From an uncultured Brachyspira sp. (GTDB lineage Bacteria; Spirochaetota; Brachyspiria; Brachyspirales; Brachyspiraceae): a DNA stretch of 64,000 nt. Each line of letters opens with the position of its first letter. Within the stretch, counting starts at the first letter, position 1. The stretch lies in NCBI RefSeq assembly GCF_944388875.1, contig NZ_CALXKQ010000001.1:186001-250000 (forward strand), in the 5' to 3' direction. The position numbers and the translations under genes were made by a program. Below are positions 36,411 to 44,855 of the stretch, piece after piece. The notes below the pieces were generated by a model, which was not told the DNA's origin, ran no database searches, and worked only from the letters and a program-made list of their open reading frames with translations.

Positions 36411-37289
36411 TCAATTTTTTCTACTTCCCGAAGCATATTCAAGCGTATTAATATCCAAAATTTCTCTATGAGGTTTAAGTAAAGAATTTTCATATTGGCA
36501 TTTCCACTGAACATTTTCAAATATACTTTGTATGGTATCGCCGCTTTTTATTATATCGCCTTTATCAAAGATATAAGCTGCTATATTTAAAGCATGTGAT
36601 ATAACATCATTTACATTTAAATCATGGAAATGATATTGTATGTCTGGAAGTCCTACAGCATACATTCCCAAAGTGTCTACTATAACATCATTGGAATTCT
36701 CAATATTGAATAATCTTATATTTAGTCCTGAAAATAAAAATCTAAAATCTTTAGGATAATTATTATTAAGTATTTGCTCTGGTAAAAGAAGTTTTCCGCT
36801 TTGTTCATTATAAACTGCGATGCAATTATCAAAAAGTTTTAAAGCACTATAAAGCCAATTATTTAAAAGTGCTGTTCTATCTTTATAATCAAGACCAGCG
36901 GCTAAAAAATCGCTAAGCATTATTTCATAATTACAGTTTTTTATTAACTCTTTAGGCTCTTTTATATCCCACATCTGACTATAATAATAATCGCTTATAG
37001 ATGTATAATCAAATTCAAGAGCACTAGGCATCAATATTTGTGCTGGAATTTCTTTATCATCTTCATACTTTACCTTTAAATCATTAATAGCAATACTATA
37101 AATGCCTTTATCCTCTGATACAACATCTATATTATCATAAAACTTTCTAATCTTTTGCTTTACTAACTCTATATTAGGCAAAACTGGCTTATCTTCAAAT
37201 AATAATTTATAAAAATATACATGAGAAAAAACAGCTTTATCATTATTTTTATGATGCAAATTTTTATTTAATTCTTTATCATCACTCAT
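36411..37289 (-). CDS. Probable DUF4261-type protein
   Basis: A soluble 292-residue protein without signal peptide or membrane segments. Its C-terminal part has LGMYAVGLPDIQYHFHDL (about residues 207-224) and HALNIAAYIFDKGD, followed by QWKCQYENSLLKPHREILDI. These match the pattern of DUF4261 domains, found in proteins of unknown role and in some polymorphic-toxin immunity neighbourhoods. The N-terminal part has helical and strand segments with FYKLLFEDKP. GGGAG precedes the ATG. It lies between the hydrogenase operon and an outer-membrane protein gene with no obvious partner. Family identity is a memory-based judgement. Confidence 0.5.
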   Translation of the reverse strand: MSDDKELNKNLHHKNNDKAVFSHVYFYKLLFEDKPVLPNIELVKQKIRKFYDNIDVVSEDKGIYSIAINDLKVKYEDDKEIPAQILMPSALEFDYTSISDYYYSQMWDIKEPKELIKNCNYEIMLSDFLAAGLDYKDRTALLNNWLYSALKLFDNCIAVYNEQSGKLLLPEQILNNNYPKDFRFLFSGLNIRLFNIENSNDVIVDTLGMYAVGLPDIQYHFHDLNVNDVISHALNIAAYIFDKGDIIKSGDTIQSIFENVQWKCQYENSLLKPHREILDINTLEYASGSRKN

Positions 37290-37340
37290 AATAAAAACTC
37301 CCGCACAAAAATATTAATATAATATATAAATAATTTTTTA

Positions 37341-38447
37341 CTATTGTTTAACAGGCACCAAATATGTAAAGTCAAATTGTAAAGTTTGATCATATCTTAT
37401 TCCTATTTCATTTTTTTCATTAAGGAATAATCCATTAACAAAACCAAGTCCCAAAACTATGCCGTTATCAAATACAAAATCTTTCTTTATATTAAGCCCA
37501 AAGTAGAAAGGAACTCTGTAAAAAGGATCTCCTTCAACACTTATAAATTTATGATTTTTATTTATATACCATCCAGAAACAAATATTATAGGCTCTATTT
37601 CAAACCAAGTTTTTACAGGTATAGTACCCCTCAAAAATAAGCCATGTCCGAATACTCCTGCCTCATTATCTCTGTCGGAAAGATTATAGGAAGCCAAATA
37701 AAGTATAGATAAATAATAGCTATTAAGACCTATAGCTCCTACATAATTTTCTGTAATAGCAGGAGAGCCTTCTACAAGCGGATATTCATGCCCTCCATTA
37801 TGCCAATAGTGAATTCCTATATAAGGAGTAGCTATATCATGTACAAAATCCATAGCATAAGTAACTCCTACATCAAATCTTTCTCTATGTTTTGCATTAT
37901 GCTGTATTTGCCAATTCATATATACTTCTCCGTTGCCGCCTTTAAACCATTGAAAAGAAGCTCCGTATTCATAATAGCCATGAGTAAAAGGTTCATTATA
38001 TTTATATTCTTCAGGTCCTTTTGCTATTAAAGTATTATCTGGGGTAGAACGTACAACTGGAGTCATATCCATTAAAGGATCTCTTATAGGCGAAGGAAGA
38101 TTATGTCCGCCTGTCATTGTACCTATTCTAAGAGAGATATATTCATTTGATAATTGTGTTGTTACTATTGGGAATACTCTTATACCCTGAGGAAATTCAA
38201 ATGTAAATGGAAAAAATATTGAAGCTCCTACTCTTAAAGTTATAAAATCATTGAACTTTATATCAAAAGCTCCCTCAGTAAAATTTTCAAAATATGTCAA
38301 TGTTGTTCTTGTATCAGGCCATAATGTATTTTCTGCATTATATGCATAAGAACTTGTAAATAATCTAAAATCAACTGTTGTATCTGCATATACATTAACA
38401 AATATAATCATAAATAAAATTAAACAAAATGAAATAAAACGTTTCAT
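37341..38447 (-). CDS. Predicted outer-membrane beta-barrel protein
   Basis: The 368-residue precursor has a signal peptide of about 21 residues (MKRFISFCLILFMIIFVNVYA, cleaved after VYA). The mature part is made of alternating amphipathic strands rich in Tyr, Phe, Trp and Gly, such as FDIKFNDFITLRVGASIFF and EIEPIIFVSGWYI. The final strand LQFDFTYLV leads to the C-terminus. This pattern fits a barrel of about 14-16 strands or a periplasmic/outer-membrane porin-like protein, probably surface exposed in the spirochaete envelope. No domain family or ligand was recognised. An AGAGG site precedes the ATG. Confidence 0.6.
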   Translation of the reverse strand: MKRFISFCLILFMIIFVNVYADTTVDFRLFTSSYAYNAENTLWPDTRTTLTYFENFTEGAFDIKFNDFITLRVGASIFFPFTFEFPQGIRVFPIVTTQLSNEYISLRIGTMTGGHNLPSPIRDPLMDMTPVVRSTPDNTLIAKGPEEYKYNEPFTHGYYEYGASFQWFKGGNGEVYMNWQIQHNAKHRERFDVGVTYAMDFVHDIATPYIGIHYWHNGGHEYPLVEGSPAITENYVGAIGLNSYYLSILYLASYNLSDRDNEAGVFGHGLFLRGTIPVKTWFEIEPIIFVSGWYINKNHKFISVEGDPFYRVPFYFGLNIKKDFVFDNGIVLGLGFVNGLFLNEKNEIGIRYDQTLQFDFTYLVPVKQ

Positions 38448-38533
38448 AATATGCCTCTAGTTTTTCATAAATAATATAAGAAATTATTATATCATAGTTA
38501 ACATAAAATTACAATTATGATAACTATATTCAA

Positions 38534-38583
38534 ATGCTTACGTAGAAAAAATTTGTGGCGGGTGGGCGGTGTTGATGCTTACG
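38534..38583. repeat. 9-bp direct repeat flanking a G-rich patch
   Basis: ATGCTTACG at 38534-38542 and again at 38575-38583 brackets 32 bases containing GGCGGGTGGGCGG, a run of four GG pairs that could form a two-layer G-quadruplex. It lies directly after the broken RloB-like gene. Confidence 0.7.
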
Positions 38584-38592
38584 ATGAGAAGG

Positions 38593-39202
38593 TCATTTAG
38601 TTTTTTTATGAATAGCTCTATTGTCTAAACAAAATTTAATAAATTCATGCATATTTGAAATATTTTTTACTTTTAAAAGTTTTTTATAAAATTCTTCTTG
38701 TACATATTCATTTTCCACCCATTTAGCTATTAATTTTTTATATCCTCTTTTTATTTCTTTACTAGTCTTTTTCCTAATATCAATTAATTTTGCCTTATAA
38801 AAAACATCTTCTAATTTTTTATCATTATATATTGGTATAATGTACTTTCTTAAGTTTGTATCTTTAAACATATTTTTATTTATAAATTCGGATTTCTCAT
38901 CAGGGGTACAATCATCTGTATCCATTATTATAAAAATTTTAAAATTACTAATAATTTTATCATTTTTATAATCAATTATATCACCATATTCTTTTATAAA
39001 ATCATCATAATTATTTAATTTATGTTTCTCTAATTCATCGTATAAACTAGTTATTTGTATGGATGTACTTCCATTATCTCTAGAAATAATTTTTCATATT
39101 TAATTTAAGTTCAGCTTTAACTACATCACAAATATCTTTTTCTGACTTACCATGGCATATCACTATTACTTTAATATAATCTTTATTATATATGTAATTC
39201 AT
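38593..39202 (-). pseudogene. TOPRIM/RloB-like protein, frameshifted
   Basis: From the ATG at 39202 the minus strand reads MNYIYNKDYIKVIVICHGKS and on to ELKLNMK, then the frame breaks. Removing one A from a five-A run at 39090-39094 restores ISRDNGSTSIQITSLYDEL and then the DTDDC segment, giving about 202 residues. HGKSE near residue 18 and IIMDTDD near residue 105 fit the glutamate and DxD of a TOPRIM fold, as in RloB-like and PARIS AriB-type proteins that partner AAA ATPases. The gene begins 17 bases after the ATPase stop codon. Sequence beyond the frameshift is conserved-looking, so inactivation is recent or is a sequencing artefact. Confidence 0.65.
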
Positions 39203-39218
39203 AATAAATAATTTATTC

Positions 39219-40541
39219 CTATTTTTTTAATATATCTTCAAAATCTATGCCTGAAGTTATTGGAATGCCATGATATATTCCATTTAAATATCTTTTTCTA
39301 AAATTTATATTTGGATGTTCATTTTCATAAGATTTTATTGGTACTAATATTTTATTACCTATACTATCAATATTGAATACATATATAGAATCTTTATCTA
39401 TATTAGATTCTAAAATAGTTGTATTATGAGTTGTAATAAAAAATTGACCATTTATGTTATTAAATAATGAAACTAATATTTCTGAAGTTAATAAATCATG
39501 AATTCCGCTATCTAGTTCATCTACAGCTACTACTCGTGATTTTTGTTCATCTAAAGAAGTTAATAAAAATGGGAGTAATTTTAATAGTTTTTGTGTTCCA
39601 TTCGATTCTAAATCAAAATTTACATCTATCATTTTTCCATATACTCTTTTTTTAAAAAATAAATTATATAATATTTTCTCTTCTTTATTTTTTTTCTTAT
39701 AAAATACTTTTTTAACATCACTATAAATAGAAGTAAAAAAATCATTCAATATTTCTTCAGTAAATTTTAGTTTATGTTCATCATTTTTCTTTATAATTCC
39801 TTTATCCATATTGATAATTACATCTTTTAAGGATGATATTCTACCTATTTTTATACTCTTATTTTTTTCAAGATGAATTGACATAGATAAGAAATATTCT
39901 ATAACATCAAAAAGATTTTTTTTTATGTTATCATCTATATATTGTTTTGTCTTATCATTTCTTTCAAATAATAATATTGATAAAAATGAATGTTTACCCC
40001 AAAATTTATCAATTAGATCTTTTATTTCATTATAATATTTTTCTTTAAATAAAGATTTATTAATATATTTATTTTTACTATCTATTTCAAAATAAATTGT
40101 CTTATTTTTAGTTAATGTATATTCTAATTTTTCTTTTACTATATTTTTATTATCTGTTTCTATATAATATACACCATTTTTATATTTGTTTGACTCTTTA
40201 TCTTTCAATATAAATCCAAATTCTAAAACCATATTACCCTTTGAACCAATTGTTTTTGAATCATTAATAATATAATCTGTACTTTTGAATATATCTTTTA
40301 TAATATCTAAATTATTTTTATTATCTAAATTTTCATTTATAAATTTATTAATTTTATCATAATGTATTTTAGTGTTTAATGTTTCAAATAAAGTGAAAAA
40401 TGCATTTATAAAATTAGTTTTGCCAGCTCCATTTTCTCCATAAATTATAATCATTTTTTTAGGATTATTTTTTGATGATGTTAAATCTACTTCAAAATCA
40501 ACTAATGATTTATAATTTTTAAGTTTTACATAAGTAAACAT
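39219..40541 (-). CDS. AAA ATPase (AAA_15/AAA_21, RloA/AbiL/PARIS-like)
   Basis: The 440-residue ATPase of the ABC/SMC-like branch used by several phage-defence systems. Walker A is GENGAGKTNF (residues 35-44), preceded by the aromatic YKSLVDF. The middle half is a lysine-rich insert, and the signature region precedes Walker B VVAVDELDSGIH and the switch FITTHNTTIL. It has an AAAGG site. The neighbouring TOPRIM-like gene is typical for two-gene systems such as RloA-RloB, AbiL and PARIS, in which the ATPase senses a phage trigger and the partner is the effector. Subtype cannot be told by eye. With the partner frameshifted, the system may be silent in this strain. Confidence 0.75.
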   Translation of the reverse strand: MFTYVKLKNYKSLVDFEVDLTSSKNNPKKMIIIYGENGAGKTNFINAFFTLFETLNTKIHYDKINKFINENLDNKNNLDIIKDIFKSTDYIINDSKTIGSKGNMVLEFGFILKDKESNKYKNGVYYIETDNKNIVKEKLEYTLTKNKTIYFEIDSKNKYINKSLFKEKYYNEIKDLIDKFWGKHSFLSILLFERNDKTKQYIDDNIKKNLFDVIEYFLSMSIHLEKNKSIKIGRISSLKDVIINMDKGIIKKNDEHKLKFTEEILNDFFTSIYSDVKKVFYKKKNKEEKILYNLFFKKRVYGKMIDVNFDLESNGTQKLLKLLPFLLTSLDEQKSRVVAVDELDSGIHDLLTSEILVSLFNNINGQFFITTHNTTILESNIDKDSIYVFNIDSIGNKILVPIKSYENEHPNINFRKRYLNGIYHGIPITSGIDFEDILKK

Positions 40542-40710
40542 TGTATTTTAGCCTTTATTTTTTAAGTTTTTATGACATTTTATAATAAATTTAGCAAAAA
40601 TCAAGTATAAAATAAAATTACTCTTTACAATAATATATTTTATATTATAATTGCCTCATCATTTTGATTCTTTATTCAAAATCTAAAAAACTATTATTAG
40701 GAGTTTATAA

Positions 40711-42240
40711 ATGATAAAAAGAGCATTAATATCTGTTTTCTACAAAGACGGAATATTGGAGTTTGCTAAATTTCTAACTTCAAAAAATGTGGAAATAGTT
40801 TCTACAGGAGGAACTTATAAATATTTAAAAGAGAACGGCATAAATGTTATAGAGGTTGCTGAAGTTACAGGTGCTAAAGAAATGCTTGACGGAAGAGTAA
40901 AAACTTTAGATCCTAAAATACATGGGGCAATACTCGCTATAAGAGATAATCCTACTCACATGGAAACTATTAAAGAGAGAGGTATAACTCCTATTGATAT
41001 GGTAATAGTTAATCTTTATCCTTTCTTTGAAAAGATGCAAGATGACAGTTTGAAGTTTGAGGAAAAAATAGAGTTTATAGATATAGGCGGACCTACAATG
41101 CTTCGTTCTGCTGCTAAGTCTTTTAAAGATGTTGTGGTTATAAGTGATGTTAAAGATTATGATTTGGTTAAAAATGAGATGGAAAAAGGCGAAGTGAGTT
41201 TTGAAACAAAAAAATACTTGGCTTCTAAAGTATTTAATTTAACTTCTGCTTATGATGCTGCAGTTTCTGAGTTTATGTTTAATTCATTGGAAAGTAAGGA
41301 AGATAAAAAACTTAATTATCTAAATATGTCTTATGCATTAGAGGAGAAATTAAGATACGGAGAGAATCCTCATCAGGGTGCAAGTTATTATGTATCAACT
41401 ACAGATAAAGGCTCTATGAAAGGTTTTGAACAGTTAAACGGTAAAGAGCTTTCATTTAATAATATCAGAGATATGGATATAGCTTTGAAAATAGTATTAG
41501 AGTTTGATGAGGCTAAAAATGAATATGCTTGTTCAGCAATAAAGCACTCTACTCCTTGCGGTGCTGCTTTAGGAAGCAATGTACTTGAGGCTTATACCAG
41601 AACTTATAACTGCGATCCTACTTCTATATTCGGGGGTATTGTTGCTTTTAATACTACAGTAGATGAGGCTACAGCAAAAGAACTTGTAAAAATATTTTTA
41701 GAAATTGTTATTGCTAAAGACTTTACTAAAGAGGCTTTGGAAGTATTAAAAACAAAAAATAATTTAAGAGTTATAAAATATAAAACTAACACAAGCGATA
41801 AAATTAATCTCGTTAAAGTTGATGGCGGATTACTTGTTCAAGATGAGGACAGTGTTTTAGTTGAAGATTATAAAGTTGTAACTGAGAAAAAACCTACTGA
41901 AGAAGAGATGAAAAATTTAATATTCGGTATGAAAGTTGTAAAATATGCTAAATCAAATGCTATAGTAGTAATAAAAGACTTTATGGCAAAAGGTATAGGA
42001 AGCGGACAGACTAACAGAATATGGGCCTGCGAAGATGCTTTAGATCGTGCTGGAGACGGAGTTGTGATGGCTTCTGATGCTTTCTTCCCATTCAGAGATG
42101 TTGTTGATGCCTGTGCTAAATACAATATTAAAGCTATAATTCAGCCAGGGGGATCTATAAGGGACAAAGAATCAATAGAGGCTTGTAATGAACATGGCAT
42201 AGCTATGGTATTTACTGGAATAAGGCATTTTAAACATTAA
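40711..42240 (+). CDS. purH: Bifunctional AICAR formyltransferase / IMP cyclohydrolase
   Basis: PurH performs the last two steps of de novo IMP synthesis. The N-terminal cyclohydrolase domain (residues 1-190) has [32 protein letters not shown]-like sequence (here [12 protein letters not shown]) and HGAILA. The transformylase domain holds [22 protein letters not shown] and the [20 protein letters not shown] segment. The C-terminus is PGGSIRDKE and FTGIRHFKH. Its length of 509 is typical. AGGAG precedes the ATG. It is transcribed alone and ends in a strong terminator. purC and purE lie about 38 kb away, so purine genes are dispersed. Confidence 0.96.
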   Translation: MIKRALISVFYKDGILEFAKFLTSKNVEIVSTGGTYKYLKENGINVIEVAEVTGAKEMLDGRVKTLDPKIHGAILAIRDNPTHMETIKERGITPIDMVIVNLYPFFEKMQDDSLKFEEKIEFIDIGGPTMLRSAAKSFKDVVVISDVKDYDLVKNEMEKGEVSFETKKYLASKVFNLTSAYDAAVSEFMFNSLESKEDKKLNYLNMSYALEEKLRYGENPHQGASYYVSTTDKGSMKGFEQLNGKELSFNNIRDMDIALKIVLEFDEAKNEYACSAIKHSTPCGAALGSNVLEAYTRTYNCDPTSIFGGIVAFNTTVDEATAKELVKIFLEIVIAKDFTKEALEVLKTKNNLRVIKYKTNTSDKINLVKVDGGLLVQDEDSVLVEDYKVVTEKKPTEEEMKNLIFGMKVVKYAKSNAIVVIKDFMAKGIGSGQTNRIWACEDALDRAGDGVVMASDAFFPFRDVVDACAKYNIKAIIQPGGSIRDKESIEACNEHGIAMVFTGIRHFKH

Positions 42241-42263
42241 AATTGATTTTATTATAAAAAAAT

Positions 42264-42300
42264 AAAAGCGAAGTTAATTTTATGTTAGCTTCGCTTTTTT
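42264..42300. terminator. Terminator after purH
   Basis: AAAAGCGAAG (42264-42273) pairs with CTTCGCTTTT (42289-42298), with extra inner pairing and a T-run on the plus strand and A-run on the minus strand, between convergent purH and the radical-SAM-like gene. Confidence 0.85.
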
Positions 42301-43765
42301 AATCTAAATTCAAATAATATGATAATATATTTCTGAATGATCTAATATGGTATTTTATATCATAAATATCTCTTATACTAGAAATTTTATGCATAACATA
42401 GAGCGGATTAAATGATAAATTATAAAAATATTCTATATATTTAAATATTTTTTTATCTTCAATAGGAAGCTTCATTATACTCTGACGCATATCATAATCA
42501 AACCAATTTCTAGTTTTTATAAGATCATTTTTTTCGCAATACTCAAAAAGCTTAGTTCCTGGGTAAGGTACAAATATAGATACATTCATAGAATTAATAT
42601 AACCATTAAGCATTAAATATTTAACAACATTAAAAGTATTTATTATATCTTCATCCGTTTCCCAAGGATACCCTATTTTAACCATCATATCAGTAAAAAG
42701 TCCCGCCTTTCTGGCTAATTTTATAGATTCTATCATAGTATCTACAGTATTATTGACTATTTCTAATTTTTCTATAGTACTGTTATTTCCAGACGGAAGA
42801 TTAAATATTATAGTTTTAAATCCTGCTTTTTTCATCATCTTATAATCCTGATATTCCAAAGCATTAAGATACATATAACAGTCTATATACACTTTCTTAT
42901 TGAGTTTTCTCTCTTTCATAGTTTCACAGAATATAGAAAGCCATTCTCCAGTTGGAAAATAAACACTGCTGTCAATAATTTCTTTTATACCATAACGTCT
43001 ATTAAGAAATTCAATTTCATCTATCACATTTATAGGATTTCTAAGCCTAATATTATTAAATAATATATTTGAAGAATTGCTGTTATAATTATTATATAAA
43101 GACCCCCTGCCTGACATTATGAAAGTATCTGGGCTTTTCTTATAATGATCATTTTTTTTGCAGTACAGCTTCCAATTTGTTAAATTCCTATCTATAAAAG
43201 GGAGTCTGTCTAAAGTGTTTTCTAAAACAAAAGCTCCAGTATTTTTTATATTTCCTGTAGAAGTCCTATAATATACCCCCTTGTTTAGTTTCTCTCCAAA
43301 ATTCAAATGATTAACCAAATTAAGAAGAAGCATATCATAATCCCCTCCAGTAAGTATAAAGTCGGTTTTAGACTTCATCATACTTTCTTCAGGCAAAGCA
43401 GTAACATGATCTCCAGCTAGAACAACAAGCATTTTATCATATTTTTCTTTTATTACATCTATTGTATCCCAAATATAATTTATAATCGGAGTTTTTACTT
43501 CAAAAAATATTAAATCAGGCTGTGTTTCATCTATAGTATTAAACCATTCTATAGTTGTCATTCCTCTAGCCACAGTATCAAGAAAAATAACATTTATGCC
43601 ATTATTTTTAAGCAAAGTAGCAGCATAAGATGGTATTATAGGATATGAAAATGTAGGATTTTTAAGCCATTGAAACTGTCTATTTAAAGATATCAAAGGA
43701 TAACCGTTATTATATTCAAAAGGAGGATATGTTATACATACTTTCTTTACTTGTTTTTTCTTCAT
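42299..43765 (-). CDS. Radical-SAM/B12-binding-like protein lacking the cluster cysteines
   Basis: The 488-residue protein has the two-part layout of cobalamin-dependent radical SAM enzymes. The N-terminal Rossmann-like domain includes LLKNNGINVIFLDT, QPDLIFFEVKTP and AGDHVTALPEES. It is followed by a TIM-barrel half with MMVKIGYPWETDEDI and MNVSIFVPYPGTKLFEYCE. The iron-sulfur motif should read GRGC-x3-C-x2-C, but here it is GRGSLYNNYNS: Ser222, Asn226 and Ser229 replace all three cysteines. It should be unable to bind the 4Fe-4S cluster and may be a pseudoenzyme. It starts next to the cysteine-rich gene at 43779. Confidence 0.7.
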   Translation of the reverse strand: MKKKQVKKVCITYPPFEYNNGYPLISLNRQFQWLKNPTFSYPIIPSYAATLLKNNGINVIFLDTVARGMTTIEWFNTIDETQPDLIFFEVKTPIINYIWDTIDVIKEKYDKMLVVLAGDHVTALPEESMMKSKTDFILTGGDYDMLLLNLVNHLNFGEKLNKGVYYRTSTGNIKNTGAFVLENTLDRLPFIDRNLTNWKLYCKKNDHYKKSPDTFIMSGRGSLYNNYNSNSSNILFNNIRLRNPINVIDEIEFLNRRYGIKEIIDSSVYFPTGEWLSIFCETMKERKLNKKVYIDCYMYLNALEYQDYKMMKKAGFKTIIFNLPSGNNSTIEKLEIVNNTVDTMIESIKLARKAGLFTDMMVKIGYPWETDEDIINTFNVVKYLMLNGYINSMNVSIFVPYPGTKLFEYCEKNDLIKTRNWFDYDMRQSIMKLPIEDKKIFKYIEYFYNLSFNPLYVMHKISSIRDIYDIKYHIRSFRNILSYYLNLD

Positions 43766-43778
43766 AAGGCAATATATA

Positions 43779-44207
43779 TTATTTAGTTTTCTTGGCAGAT
43801 TTTTTGCCTTTTTTCTTTATGATTTTATTTTCATATACATACTTCTCAAGCTCATACTGATCATCAAAAATAATATCATACCACTCTTCATATCTCTCGC
43901 ATTTAGGAGGACTATGCTTGGAGCATATATCATTTCTATTTTCATAATTTTTGCAAAGATAAGTTTTTTTATCTAAATATCTGCATTCGCTTCTTATCAT
44001 GTGATACCAAGTATTTTCATGTATAAAAATAAAAGAATGTCTAAAATGCAAATACCATTTCAATGTATTTAATTCGCTTTCATTTTTAGGAGGAGATATT
44101 TCCATAACTAAATCATGGCAGCATAAAGAATTACAATCTGCACATAATTTTTCACTTACTTTTTCCTGTCTATTTTTTAACAGACTATCTGATGGTATAA
44201 CTTTCAA
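43779..44207 (-). CDS. Cysteine-rich YkgJ-like protein
   Basis: The 142-residue protein has CADCNSLCC near residue 22 and a second set CRYLD, CKNY, CSKH and CERY around residues 74-103. That arrangement matches YkgJ-type zinc/iron-chelating CxxC..CC proteins. It begins at a TTG preceded by AAGGCGG; no other in-frame start is near. A basic lysine tail ends the protein. It lies 13 bases before the radical-SAM-like gene on the same strand, so the two are probably co-transcribed. An iron-sulfur or metal-binding role is inferred from cysteines only. Confidence 0.65.
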   Translation of the reverse strand: MKVIPSDSLLKNRQEKVSEKLCADCNSLCCHDLVMEISPPKNESELNTLKWYLHFRHSFIFIHENTWYHMIRSECRYLDKKTYLCKNYENRNDICSKHSPPKCERYEEWYDIIFDDQYELEKYVYENKIIKKKGKKSAKKTK

Positions 44208-44277
44208 AATTAGACCGCCTTATCATAATATTATTAATTATATATATTATAATAGTAATTAATTAAAATTCAATACA

Positions 44278-44718
44278 TTAATTATTAAAATAATTTTCCA
44301 TAAAGTTAATAAGTTTTTTCTGGGAATCTATATAGTTTTTAATACTATCTTCTGTTAAGCATTTAAGCATCATTATATCCAAATTTTCACATTCTTTTAA
44401 AATAGGTTCGGCAAATGTAAGACCTTTTTTAGTAAAACTTATAAGCCTGTTTCTTTTATCCTTAGGATTAACTTTTTTCTTTATATATCCCTTTTTCTCA
44501 AAATTATCCAATATAGAACAAACCGTTTGTTTAGGAACAGATAATTTTTCTGTAATTGTGCTTTGTACACATTCCTTATTATCATATATAATCTTTAATG
44601 TAAATAAAGCCAAATCAGTTATGCCGTACTGTTTAGCCCATAGATAATAAAATCTGTTGGAAGTATACCAAAAATCATATATAACTTCCATATATTTTTT
44701 CATATCTTCATTTTTCAT
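44278..44718 (-). CDS. MarR-family transcriptional regulator
   Basis: The 146-residue protein is an all-helical winged-helix regulator. The recognition region contains QSTITEKLSVPKQTVCSILDN-type sequence (here about residues 52-72), followed by a wing KKGYIKKKVNPKDKRNRLISFTKKG and a C-terminal dimerisation helix. MarR proteins bind palindromic operators as dimers and respond to small ligands or oxidants. An AGG site precedes the ATG. It stands alone, downstream of adhE on the same strand, and separated from it by the adhE terminator; its regulon is not apparent. Confidence 0.88.
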   Translation of the reverse strand: MKNEDMKKYMEVIYDFWYTSNRFYYLWAKQYGITDLALFTLKIIYDNKECVQSTITEKLSVPKQTVCSILDNFEKKGYIKKKVNPKDKRNRLISFTKKGLTFAEPILKECENLDIMMLKCLTEDSIKNYIDSQKKLINFMENYFNN

Positions 44719-44801
44719 TAAAATACCTGCTTTTTAGTATTTCTATTAATTATATTAAACAATAAATTTAAAATAAAACAAGTATTAAAATATAATAAAT
44801 A

Positions 44802-44830
44802 AGGCTGCCATTATTTTTTAATGACAGCCT
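44802..44830 (-). terminator. Terminator of adhE
   Basis: AGGCTGCCATT (44802-44812) pairs with AATGACAGCCT (44820-44830) with one mismatch, followed on the minus strand by a T-rich tail. Confidence 0.7.
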
Positions 44831-44855
44831 AAAAATTATAGAATTATTTTATTAA

